Shown: in pieces, positions 1 through 9,510 of the stretch
How positions within the stretch are numbered: position 1 is the first letter of the stretch
How the letters are laid out: the number at the start of each line of letters is the position of its first letter
Assembly (NCBI GenBank): GCA_035048495.1
Contig: CM068544.1
Span: forward strand, 43,177,893-43,241,892
DNA: 64,000 nucleotides
Direction: 5' to 3'
From: Euptelea pleiosperma
Taxonomy: Eukaryota > Streptophyta > Magnoliopsida > Ranunculales > Eupteleaceae
Notes under the pieces: generated by a model
What the model was told of the DNA's origin: nothing
What the model saw: only the letters and a program-made list of their open reading frames with translations
Databases searched by the model: none
Translations under genes and position numbers: made by a program

Positions 1-174
1 AAATTGCTAGAATACCACCACTCTTGGTGACCTACCTCTACCTGGGTTGACTGACGACCCACTCGGTCGATTCAACTCATCAACTCTGCTCACTTGAGTG
101 AATACCAACTCGTCTGAATATGGGTTACTCAGATATCAGGTCTAGTTTTCGAACCCGTGTCAAGGACAACATGG

Positions 175-526
175 GAAGCAATGCATTGCGTGACCCAAGA
201 GCTTCATGCAATGTTGTATGTGCCACATGTCACACTCTTGGAGACTACTGATTGTACAGATGTTTTCCCCACTTCCTGCTTTGTGATCTCTATCCGTTGT
301 TTTTTAGTATTCAAAATAATGCTAGAATCCTACGGATGAAAAGCAATCAATGAAAAAACTTAATTCCAATAGGTAAAAATCATTAATTGGGTCTGCTTTA
401 TGGTCTGTAGGTCCACCAAAGGGTGGAGGAAATATCTATATGGTCAGTGATCTCCAAGAACGTGACACGTATGAAAAAACAGCACCGCGTGATGCTCTTG
501 GGTCACGCAATGTGTGTTAGAGAGTA
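175..526. mobile_element. Foldback MITE, G-box family, degraded
   Basis: The arms are imperfect inverted repeats: a left arm with GCATTGCGTGACCCAAGAGC and a right arm with GCTCTTGGGTCACGCAATG near 493-512. Inside each arm are the family landmarks (a CACATGTCAC/GTGACACGT box, then a GATGTTT segment). The centre is AT-rich. No coding potential is seen. Edges are approximate and no target duplication was found. Confidence 0.6.
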
Positions 527-936
527 AAAGTTGTGTCACAAGATGTTGTGACGGAAGCCGGTCACAGCACTCAAGGCGAGCCACGTGGCTTACTATTAGA
601 GGACAATGACCGTATGGATGTTTGGCCAGTCCCTCGGTGAAGCTACAAACCAAAAATCAGCTTGATTAGTGATTTCTAACCGATTCTATTGAAGTTATTT
701 TCATGTGTTGATTTTAACGGTAAGAATTCGAGCATTATTGAGCGTTATTTGGGTGCAATAATACAAAGGTTGTAAATCACTAATTAGGCTGATTTTTGGT
801 TTGTAGGCCCACTGAGGAACTGGCCAAACACCCATACGGTCAGCGCCCTCTGATGGTGTGCCACGTGGCTCGTATTGAGTGCTGTGACCGGCTTCCGTCA
901 CAACATCCTGTGACACAAGTTTTTCTTCGTGGTAGA
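526..936. mobile_element. Foldback MITE, G-box family, with long TIRs
   Basis: The terminal inverted repeats run over 100 bp. They start at the GTTGTGTCACAAGATGTTGT segment on the left and mirror it at about 895-930. Each arm carries a perfect CCACGTGG palindrome (581-588 and 861-868), then a GACCGTATGGATGTTTGGCC block and a CAAAAATCAGCYTGATTAGTG block. Long arms without a coding centre suggest a non-autonomous Mutator-like element, which is an inference. No transposase is present. Confidence 0.75.
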
Positions 937-1189
937 ATATTCGTCCTTATAGGTGCTCAATTTGGTCGGTGAAGTGGGCTGAACCGTTAAAAGCGTGCTA
1001 TAGAGTCTAGAGACATATGTAAGCCGGCTACGGCTCTAAAGTATCCAAACCCTAAATGCGTGGCCACTTGCTCTATCTTGTATGGACCACGTGTCACACG
1101 ATGTAATTTTTTTTCGCCGTCGGCCTATGCATCATGAGTCTTAAAGCAAAGAGGACAAAATGACGTAGACGTCACTAATTAACATCCTC
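937..1189. other. No recognised feature
   Basis: This is a spacer between MITEs. A lone CCACGTGT near 1086 may be a remnant of the G-box MITE family. There is no convincing ORF. Confidence 0.5.
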
Positions 1190-1560
1190 CGAAGGAAGGA
1201 AAAGCATTTAGATGCAGAAGACTTTGGATGCAGTCCATGCAGAAGGCTCTTGTGGTCCTACGTAACGCAACTTTTGGGCTTACTAACTGCATCGATGTTT
1301 ATCCAAACCATTGATAGTTATATGAATAAAAAAATCCGCCTGATTAGTTATCTTTCACCGTAGATTTTAGTACATTCTTAGGATTGATTTTAGCCGTTGG
1401 ATTCAATCATTTTTTTGGATAAAAAATAACGAGTAGAAATCATTAATCAAGCTTATTTCTCCTCTGTATAGCCATCAATGGGTGGGTTCAACATCCATGT
1501 GGCCAGTCGTCCTAAAAAAGAGCTATGTAAAGCCATAAGAGTCCTCTACCTCGACTGGCA
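1190..1560. mobile_element. Foldback MITE, GGATGTTTAGCCCACC family
   Basis: The left arm (TTAGATGCAGAAGACTTTGG and onward) mirrors the right arm near 1530-1560 (AGAGTCCTCTACCTCGACTG). The two TTGGATTCAA/AGAAATCATTAATCAAGC centre motifs also face each other. The same family recurs at about 3,895-4,500 and inside the composites at 42.5 and 56.7 kb. It has no coding capacity. Confidence 0.6.
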
Positions 1561-1729
1561 CACACTACACCTAAAATGTTTCCACAAGGTTGTTCACAGA
1601 CGTCATAAATTTGTGACAAGCGCCACGTATACACATCACACTACCACAATGAGTAAAACTTCTAGGAAAAACATATAACAAGGTATGCCTGAAACTGTAG
1701 CAAATGGGGAAGCAGGATTTTTGTTACTC

Positions 1730-2012
1730 ACCACTGTCATCTGGGTCCATCGACCGCATGGATGTTTACCCCACCCCTTGATGGATATACACACCAAAAC
1801 TCACCTTGATTGGTAATCTACAACCTTTAGATTTTAGCATTTTTAGAACTTTTTAAGGCTTTCTTATAGCCGTTGAATGCAACCATTGTTTGAGAACTAA
1901 AACCAACGGCTACAAATCACTAAACAAGCTGATCTTTGGCACGAATGTCTATTAAGGGGTACGCTAAACATCCATGCGGTCAGTGGGTCCAGATGGCAGC
2001 GGTGACTACCAA
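1730..2012. mobile_element. Foldback MITE, same family as 1190-1560
   Basis: The left arm begins at TACTCACCACTGTCATCTGG and contains GACCGCATGGATGTTTACCC. The right arm has AACATCCATGCGGTCAGTGG followed by AGATGGCAGCGGTGACTACC, its inverted counterpart. The centre is AT-rich with facing TTGGATNCAA-type motifs. Edges are approximate. Confidence 0.55.
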
Positions 2013-2072
2013 AATTGCCGCTTCCGCAAATGAAAAGATCTCAGGTATACCTTATTACACCACGACCCAAAC

Positions 2073-2460
2073 TTCTATCACACCTTCTGACAGATGCTTG
2101 GAAATAATAGGCCACGTGGCATACTCTTATTGGACGCTGACCGTATGGATGTTTGGCCAGTCCCTCAGTGGACCTCTAAACCAAAAAACAGCTAGATTAG
2201 TGATTTCTAAAAGATTCGATTGAAGTTATTTTCATGGGTTGATTTTGACGGTAAGAATTCAAGCATTATTGAGCGTTATTTGGGTGCAAAGATCCAAAGG
2301 TTGTAAATCACTAATCAGGTTGATGTTTGGTTTATAGGTCCACCAAGGGACTGGCCAAACATCCATACGGTCAGAGTCCACTAATATTATGCCACGTAGC
2401 CTGTGATTTGCATTGTGACAGAAGCATATGTCAGAACACTGTGATAGAAGTTTACTCGAG
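2073..2460. mobile_element. Foldback MITE, G-box family
   Basis: The left arm includes TTCTATCACACCTTCTGACA, then CCACGTGG at 2112-2119 and the GACCGTATGGATGTTTGGCC block. The right arm mirrors it and ends in GACAGAAGCATATGTCAGAA and CTGTGATAGAAG. The right-arm G-box has decayed to CCACGTAG (about 2393). Confidence 0.7.
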
Positions 2461-2569
2461 ATCAGAATAAATCGGTTGACCTGTCTTTTCCAAACACTGA
2501 AATGGGTTCCTCGTGTTTATCTAGATTCTAGACTAATATATTACACTGCACGTACAAAAACCGGTGCAG

Positions 2570-2880
2570 TCAGCAAAGTTACTGACCGACTATAAGACAC
2601 GTGGCGGACTTAAAGATTTTTGACCGTATGGATGTTTGGATCAGTCCCAGATGGACATACAGACCAAACATTAGCCTAATTAGTGATTTCTAAGCGTGTA
2701 TTTTGACTTGGGGGTACAATGTTCCAAAGGTTTAAAATTACTACTCAGATGAATTTTGGTTTTTAGATTTACCCAGGGATTGGGCAAACATCCATACCGT
2801 CAGCATCTTCTAAGAGTATGCCACGTGTTTTATATGTGGTCAGTCTGCCGGTCAGCAAAGTTCTACTACTGGAATATGTC
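2570..2880. mobile_element. Foldback MITE, G-box family, diverged
   Basis: The outer arms are GCAAAGTTACTGACCGACTA on the left and its approximate inverse near 2850-2870 (TGCCGGTCAGCAAAGTTCTA also carries a direct copy of the motif). Inner landmarks are TTGACCGTATGGATGTTTGG and ATCCATACCGTCAGCATCTT. The G-boxes have decayed (ACACGTGG and CCACGTGT). Confidence 0.6.
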
Positions 2881-3894
2881 AGTTTTCAAACTTGGGGTTT
2901 ATCCGGTGTAGGTCTGGTCTAGAGCCGAACGGAGCCAAACAACAGTCCTAATTTTATGGAGACATTTCGGCGCGTCTAATAATTGATATCGGTTCGGACT
3001 TCGAAGGAAAGAGGTTTCCTTTGTTGGTATATAGCAAGTTGGTTGGGAAGGAGTTAGGACGTGACCCCCACCTACTCACCTCCCCTCCATTATTATGTGC
3101 CTAATTGGCTGCTATATTACCACATCCAATGCATCCATTATGTGCTTAATTCAAGTAAAAGACGCAAAGCAAGATATTTATTTTTGGGCCATGTCCGCTT
3201 AACATGGTTCGAAATCTTGGGATCAGATGCTGGATCGGTGGGTTCCAATCCTAATCCGGATCGGTCCAATTCAGAACACGAGAAAATGTGAGACTTTTTT
3301 AGGAAACGGTGATCAATGGGCTCCAATCCCAATCTGGAGCGCCCAATCCAAAACGGGATCGGCCGAGACTTCGAACCATAATTAAGGAGGAATGCTACTC
3401 CACAGATAACTGGACAAAAATATCAAATGACGATTAGATTACTTGAATCCAACGGTCAATGACCTCGACTGCACGTACTTTTTTTTGGTTATCCGTGGGG
3501 TAGCACGAGTGCACGACTCTATTTTTAATTAAAGGATTGGTTTTGGAGGCAGCTTTTCTTGTCTTTTTTTTATTAAGAGAATTGACTTGGGCGACTAAAG
3601 AAAAAAATTGGTAATCATCCGTTAAAAATTCAAATCCACATGATGATGATAAGATTAGTATACTTTCTTGAGTTGTGGACGATTGGAGAGGTGGCCCACC
3701 AATTTAAGTACTTAAATGGTGTGGCTTGATGAGTTGGTGACCTACACGTTGGCTCAAACGCCTGGCACTGTTAGCAAGGCTATGATCATCCAATCAGTTG
3801 GGTCCCATCCCCTGTATTCTGCTCCATGCATTTCAATGTATATCTGATGCATTTAATAACTTCTCCCTTTCAACAGAGGTGGCATTATTAATTC
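2881..3894. other. Intergenic; one dispersed repeat at 3195-3385
   Basis: No gene is seen. A segment beginning near TTGGGATCAGATGCTGGATC and ending GATCGGCCGAGACTTCGAAC has a diverged partner at about 61,660-61,790. It is therefore a dispersed repeat, probably another short transposon. The rest is AT-rich with no ORF worth calling. Confidence 0.5.
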
Positions 3895-4500
3895 CAGAAA
3901 AATTTTAGATGCATAGGACTTGGATGTAGTCAATGGAGAGGACTCTCGTGGCCCTACATAGATCATTTTTTGGGTCCATTAACCACATGGATGTTTAGCC
4001 CAAGGTTTAAAAGGGGCCGTTATAACGGTATAACGGACCGGGAGTGTTACCGTTTTTCTGTTATAACGAATTGTAACGCTCAGGGGCAAAAATGAAAAAC
4101 GACGGAAAATTAATAGAAAAATGGCACTAAAATTCAAATTTTCAAAAACAAAAATAACTGCCGTTATTTTTTCAACGATTTAACAGTACATAACGTAACG
4201 GGGGAGGTCCGAATCTGTTACAACGGCCATTATTTTCGTTATAACGGTTATTTTTTGAACCATGGTTTAATCCACCCCTTGGTGGATATACATATAAAAA
4301 ATCAGTCTGATTTGTTATTTCTAGCCATATATTTTAGCACTTTTTTAGGATTGATTCTAACAGTTGGATTCAAAACATATTTCTTGGGTACTTGATCCAA
4401 CGGCTAGAAATCATCAATCAATCTGATTTTTTGGTTAGTATGCCCAAAAATGAGCTATGTAGGGTCACGAGAGCCCTCTGCATCCACCAGAAGGATGAAA
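3895..4500. mobile_element. MITE (GGATGTTTAGCCCACC family) split by a hAT-like insertion
   Basis: The outer arms (TTTTAGATGCATAGGACTTG and the CCCTCTGCATCCACC inverse) belong to the same foldback family as 1190-1560. The left-arm sequence GGATGTTTAGCC|CACCCC is interrupted by the hAT-like element at 4001-4264, which gives a relative order of insertion. Confidence 0.65.
4001..4264 (+). mobile_element. hAT-like non-autonomous element, AACGG type
   Basis: The ends are CAAGGTTTAAAAG and TTTTGAACCATG. The flanking 8-mers GTTTAGCC and GTTTAATC are a slightly decayed 8-bp target duplication. The body is packed with AACGG/CCGTT motifs. It is the same family as 9116-9502, 50955-51306, 59762-60002 and 60011-60298. 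The 8-bp duplication and short TIR fit the hAT superfamily. Confidence 0.8.
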
Positions 4501-4501
4501 A

Positions 4502-4964
4502 TTGTTGTAAAAGTCCATACATCGTGTGGTTAGGATTAAGTGTGGAGTACAACGGATTGAGTGGAGTGAGTATGATGATGTGTACGTGTCAAACGAAGTT
4601 GAACCATATCTTGAATGCATGCATGTGTAATAGTGGTGGATGGAAGCAATACGGAACAAAAAAAGCATCGAGTCGACACTTTTGAATTGTGATCACATCA
4701 AGTAGTGATGGGATGCAATTGCAACCAACCAGAATGTAAGCCACTTGGCACTGTTTTGGCTTGTGAGGTTCATTGTATTTGGCTTTTCTTCAATAAATTA
4801 AAACTGGGGGACCCTTACAAGTGTCTTCGTCTTCTTACAAACTGGTGGGTCCCACTCTTTACTAAAGTTTGTTAATTTACAATTGGCACGCGTACAGATG
4901 GAGTTGCGGGTAACCCGTGAATTCATATAGGTTTAAAAGTTAAATTTGATTGGATGGTAAAAAC
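4502..4964. other. No recognised feature
   Basis: Unique-looking AT-rich sequence. No ORF with family resemblance was found. Confidence 0.4.
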
Positions 4965-4972
4965 TCTGATTT

Positions 4973-5151
4973 GGGTCGGGCTCGGGGGACACCCATTTTG
5001 GCGTACCCACATAGGAATCAATGGCTGATTTTTGGTGGGGATGATCTCCTCACCCTACTGATCATCCCCACCAAAAATCAGCCATTGATTCATCTTCGAT
5101 GTCGGTGCGCCAAAATGGTTGTCAAAAATGGGGGTCCCCCGAGCCCGACCC
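4973..5151. mobile_element. Short foldback MITE with near-perfect arms
   Basis: GGGTCGGGCTCGGGGGACAC at the left end is mirrored by GTCCCCCGAGCCCGACCC at the right end. The centre is a second perfect inverted pair around TGATTTTTGGTGGGGATGAT and ATCATCCCCACCAAAAATCA. The flanking 9-mers CTCTGATTT and TTCTGATTT look like a target duplication. Confidence 0.8.
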
Positions 5152-5491
5152 TTCTGATTTATTGGAGCGACATCTCTTTTGGCATAGGCATTGATTGGTG
5201 TGTTCCGCAACCATCAGCACATGTGAATGAGATGGTCTCTGGTCCCATGGGATTGAACGACTAGTACCGGTCCTGAATTGAACGTGTGGTTGTCAATTGG
5301 GTATCAATTACCAACCTGTCTTGACTCCTGATTTGGATTTTTGTTCAATGGTGAGCAAGGCGGCAAGTGATGGTCAACCGATAATGTCAATAAGTACTGC
5401 TAACATTTTTAATTGATGGATTACCCTTGTATATCTTTTTTTTTTCTTAAATTATTCTCCAAGGGCCAATTTTTTGAGCAAATTTTTGTTG

Positions 5492-6353
5492 CGGGAATTT
5501 TGGATACCCCGTCAATTTCTCTTCTTATCCTCCACTTAAACTATAATTAAAATGACTTCTATATCCCCTGTGTTTTCTCTTATCCCCTCACTCCCACCTC
5601 ACAAGATGTATAAAATACCAACTTTACCCTATTTGTTTCTCTAATTAACTCATTTCTATTTCTACTCATCTCCTCTAAAATTCAAAACTGTTAGAGCACG
5701 AGAGAAAGCAAATGAGACTATTGAAAAAGTAAAATGAGAATATATAAAAGATTCTAGGGTTGTATTCTACATCTTCTATAATTCTCATTGGGAACTTTTG
5801 AGTAAAACAATCAATAGATGTATGTATTTGAATTCAATTTTTTTAATCGACAAAATCATTCTAACTTCATTTTCGAAACCATTCTAACAAGAATTTTTAA
5901 TAATCTCGCCGGCACGATATATTGGAGTTTTTTTTTTCTCCTGTAGTCTAAGTCATGGTGTTTGAATTAATTGTTTGGACTTAACAATCTAAATAGTGAA
6001 GCATTATTCGGATTTAGCAGTCCAAAAAACGATGAGTACCTGCGAAACAAAAGTTTCCTCCACTCTTCGGCAACCAACAACGACGGAGAAAGAAGGCGAC
6101 CGGCGACGCTGGAAAGAAAATGGGGTTGGCGGTGTGGTGAGGGTGGATGGGGAGAGGAAGAACGACGTAAAGCGATTTCACCGAAATTACCGTTTCATGT
6201 TTATCTTTTGGGGGGGGGGGGGGGGGGGGGGGCGCTGTGATAAGAGATTTCAATTGGCCTATGGGCCAATTAGAAAATTTCAGAAATTGTGGAGGAAAAA
6301 TAAGAGAAAGGGGGGGGAGAGAAGAGAAATTGATGGGGTATCGAAAATTCCCC
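5492..6353. mobile_element. Mutator-like foldback element with unique centre
   Basis: The termini CGGGAATTTTGGATACCCCG and GGGGTATCGAAAATTCCCC are inverted repeats, continuing through a TCAATTTCTCTTCTTATCC arm. The flanks TTTTTGTTG (5483-5491) and TTTTTGATG (6354-6362) match at 8 of 9 positions, the 9-bp duplication expected of Mutator-like elements. The centre is non-repetitive and more GC-rich, with a G run at about 6211-6232. An open frame crosses it from 5996 but resembles no family I know, so captured host sequence is possible but unproven. Confidence 0.7.
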
Positions 6354-6369
6354 TTTTTGATGACTTAGG

Positions 6370-7400
6370 TCAGTCAGCAACATTGAAGATGGACCACAAT
6401 ATGAGCCACGTGGCAATTGGTGATCAATTGCTAACCATTGGATTGCAGTCTTTTTAAGGGGAACATTTTTAATAGTTGCATTGGAGCGTTATTTGGAGTA
6501 CTAAGATCCAAAGGTTAGAAGTCATTAATAATGCTGATTTTTGGTGTGTAGGTCCTAAGAATGGGCCAAACATTCATGATCAGCCTCTAGAGTGTTGCAC
6601 ATGGCTCATACTGTGGTACACCTAGGTGGCGTTTGGTAATTAAGTTATTAGATCTAAAAGCTTAAAGTGCTTAAGATTTGGTAGCTTAATGACTTATGTC
6701 TGAATTAGGTTGTTTGGCTAAGCCCTTAAGTCTTAAAATTAAGTCAAGGGTATTGTGGGTATTTTGAAATATTTATTAGGATACTTTTGTAAGTTTTTAA
6801 AAGAGAAATGTTTGAAAAAAAGGCATTATTGGTATTAAAAAAGAATCAAAGAATCTTTTTTAAAGATTCATTCACTTACCGCAAAAAGTGAAGGATGGGT
6901 CACTTTTTACTTTTGTCTTTTTTTCCTTGAGTTTGGTGATAAGTACTGAAATTATGTTGTTTACGGAACGCAACTTAATCACCAAAATCACTTAATTTCA
7001 ACTGATTCATACTTAAGGTCTGAAAAAAAGTTTTTCCAAACGCCACCCTAGTCATAGGCCAAACATTTAAAGTTGAGTTGACAACCCTCACTCCTCTGAC
7101 TCTGCCACTGGTCTTGGGCACAATTAGTCAGGTTTGGGTCTATCCTTTTGGACCTGATTAAAGATCAACTAACTTTTGGCTATCTTGATACACGAGTTTT
7201 ATATTCATTGACCCAATTTATTCATTGCTAAAAGACTCTAATTCAATGGTTAGAAATCAATAATGAGATGATTTTTGGTGTGTAGGTCCACCTAGGGATG
7301 GATCAATAACATTTATATGGTCAGTGATCTCTAAGATTGTGCCACGTGGCTCATACTATGGTTCAGCTAGGGATGGGCCAAACATTCAAAGTTGAGCGAC
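6370..7400. mobile_element. G-box-family MITE fragments interrupted by a Tourist-like element
   Basis: A G-box MITE arm (CCACGTGG at 6406-6413) and its inverse (GCACATGGCTCATACTGTGG near 6597) are followed by the insertion 6625-7047. Further family fragments follow, including CCACGTGG at 7342-7349. Short direct repeats (GGCCAAACATT, and TCTGCCACTGG with its variant TCTGCAACTGG) suggest local duplication. Confidence 0.55.
6625..7047. mobile_element. Tourist-like (PIF/Harbinger) MITE
   Basis: The terminal inverted repeats are GGTGGCGTTTGG and CCAAACGCCACC, flanked on both sides by CTA (6622-6624 and 7048-7050). A 3-bp duplication and this TIR type fit PIF/Harbinger MITEs. Subterminal motifs AAGTNNTTAAG and CTTAATCACC face each other. 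It has no coding capacity. Confidence 0.75.
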
Positions 7401-9107
7401 CCCCTGGCTCTGCAACTGGTCCTGGGCACAATTTAGTCAGGTTTGTGTCTGTGTTTTTGAAGTGGCGGGATTTTAGAAGCGACAATCATGCAACAAATGA
7501 TTGTGTGCCACATATTCCTGGGTTTAGGCTTTGGTTTTAAATTTTATATTTTAAAAAGTAAGCATGGATAGATGTTGTGTGCGATCATCGGCCCATGATC
7601 GCCGCTTCAAAAAATTTCTCCAATTGACTTGGGTGTGTCCGGGACCTCGGGGTATATTGGCTAATGATACGCAACCCGCTGACACCCCTAAACGGGTTCT
7701 AATTGACATCCAATGATTGCAGTGGACCCAATTAATGATTTGCTCGGTTCTGGGTATATATCCTGAGGTACAAGTTCTATTCATTATCCAAACCCGATAG
7801 ACCAGATTGTTTTGGGTGGGTCTACCCAAACCGTTGACCCGCCTACCTACATGGGTCCAATTGACACCCCCAAAGAGAGCTGCGGACTAATAAATAATTG
7901 TGAGCTAAAACAAAATATTTATATTATTTTTACCTAGGAAGTTTTGAACCTAGGACCTTTGCAACATTACTAAAAGTTTTGAATAAAAAATTTGGAGGAA
8001 AAGTTTTAGAGCCAACTTTCAGTTGTGGGTCTTCCTTAGTAGATTTGTAATCTCATATTGGAAAAAGACAAAGTTCCAGAAAGAAATATGTATACGACTT
8101 GGAACAGACCCTAATGAAGAAGAGTATATGGGATATCAAACAAGCGTGCGGTGTACGCATGTGGCACTCCGTACTGGGCCAGGCCCGAAGAGCTGAATGG
8201 GCTTTAGATTCTAATGAACTAATTTTTTATACAATTTATTTGAAAATTTCTTAAACTATCTAAACATCGTTTTTGACCGTTTTATCGAAATGTTTTGAAT
8301 TTTAGTGTTTTTACCGTTGTATCCCCTTAATGAGACTTAATTAGGAAAAAATGGCCTTCTCTCTTGTTTTATACAAGGCAAAAGGCATTCCTTTCAATGT
8401 ATGCAACCGAGCCATTTTTGAGGTTTAATTCCGTCCACCTTTTATTTGATTCAGGCCCATTAGCAAACTTTAGCTCCGTCTTTTCGGTTTCGGACTAGAA
8501 CCCCTCTTCTACAATGCCTTGGTTCCTCTACGATATCAACATTATGGGTTGTTATAGAAGAACTTATCTTTTGGAGGAACCATGTATTTACAAGTTTTTT
8601 CCGGCCTGGCCCACGTTAATGGATTACCCATTTGCTTACTAGGCCCATGAATCAACTAAGAAATGGGCCAGACCTCGAACAAGTTCCAAGGGTCCACAGA
8701 TCCTGAATAGCAGGACCGTTCCACATGCGAGCATCACGGCTTTACTCACAATTGCCCATCTAAGAAGCTTCTCTCCATTACGTTTAGCTCCAAAATAGGT
8801 AATGAAACACAAATCAGTTTGGGCTTTTCCGATGTTTAATGTGTCAAGTTTAAATTTGGACCTGGCTCACATGCGGACCAGCAATGAGATCAAGCTTGGC
8901 CCATTTTCTTGGTCAGGTGGCTTTGGCCAGGTCTTGCAAAACTTTTGCGAACTAAGATTTGAGCTAAATGTTTCTGGCCTACAATAGGCCAAAGTATCAT
9001 TGGACCCGATTTTTTGGCCCGGACGTAAGGTCTTAGAATGCAAGTTGAGCTTCATCTCTGCGAGGGTGGTCTGAAATTAAATCCGGGCTATTAATTTAGG
9101 GCTAATA
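7401..9107. other. Intergenic, no supported gene
   Basis: I see only short open frames with no family resemblance. Text such as GACCCGCCTACC and the GGCCAG/TTGGCCC blocks at 8,850-9,050 looks like old repeat sequence. Confidence 0.4.
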
Positions 9108-9115
9108 GTTTAAAG

Positions 9116-9502
9116 CAAGGTTTAAAGGAGGCCGTTTTAACGGTTAAACGGACTGGGGGCCTTACCGTTTAAACCGTTTAAACGGATTGAAACGGTCGGG
9201 ATAAAATGGAAAAAAAATGGGAAAAAACGGAATTAAACGGATTTTAACGATTTTAACGGAAAAAAGTGGCACTGAAATTCAAATTTTGAAATTTAAAAAT
9301 TTTAAAAAAATAGAATTTAATGGATTTTAATGGCCGTTTTTTTCAATAAATTTTTTGAAATTAAACGGCTGTTTAAACGATTTTAACGGCCGTTAAAACA
9401 AAAGAATGGCCGTTTTTTTCAAAACTGATAAAATGTGTTTAAATGGTTTTAACGGAAACGGGATTGGGGCTTACCGTTTAAACGGCCGTTTTTAAAACCA
9501 TG
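9116..9502 (+). mobile_element. hAT-like non-autonomous element, AACGG type
   Basis: It runs from CAAGGTTTAAAGGAGGCCG to GGCCGTTTTTAAAACCATG and is flanked by perfect 8-bp duplications GTTTAAAG (9108-9115 and 9503-9510). About twenty AACGG/CCGTT motifs occur in both orientations, densest near the ends. Such subterminal arrays are the usual binding sites of hAT transposases; that role is inferred here. No ORF is present. Confidence 0.88.
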
Positions 9503-9510
9503 GTTTAAAG

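Noticed and set aside
5971..6457. Frames with Gly-rich and basic segments
   Set aside because: They cross a G homopolymer and both arms of the Mutator-like element. No homology was recognised, so they are not called as genes.
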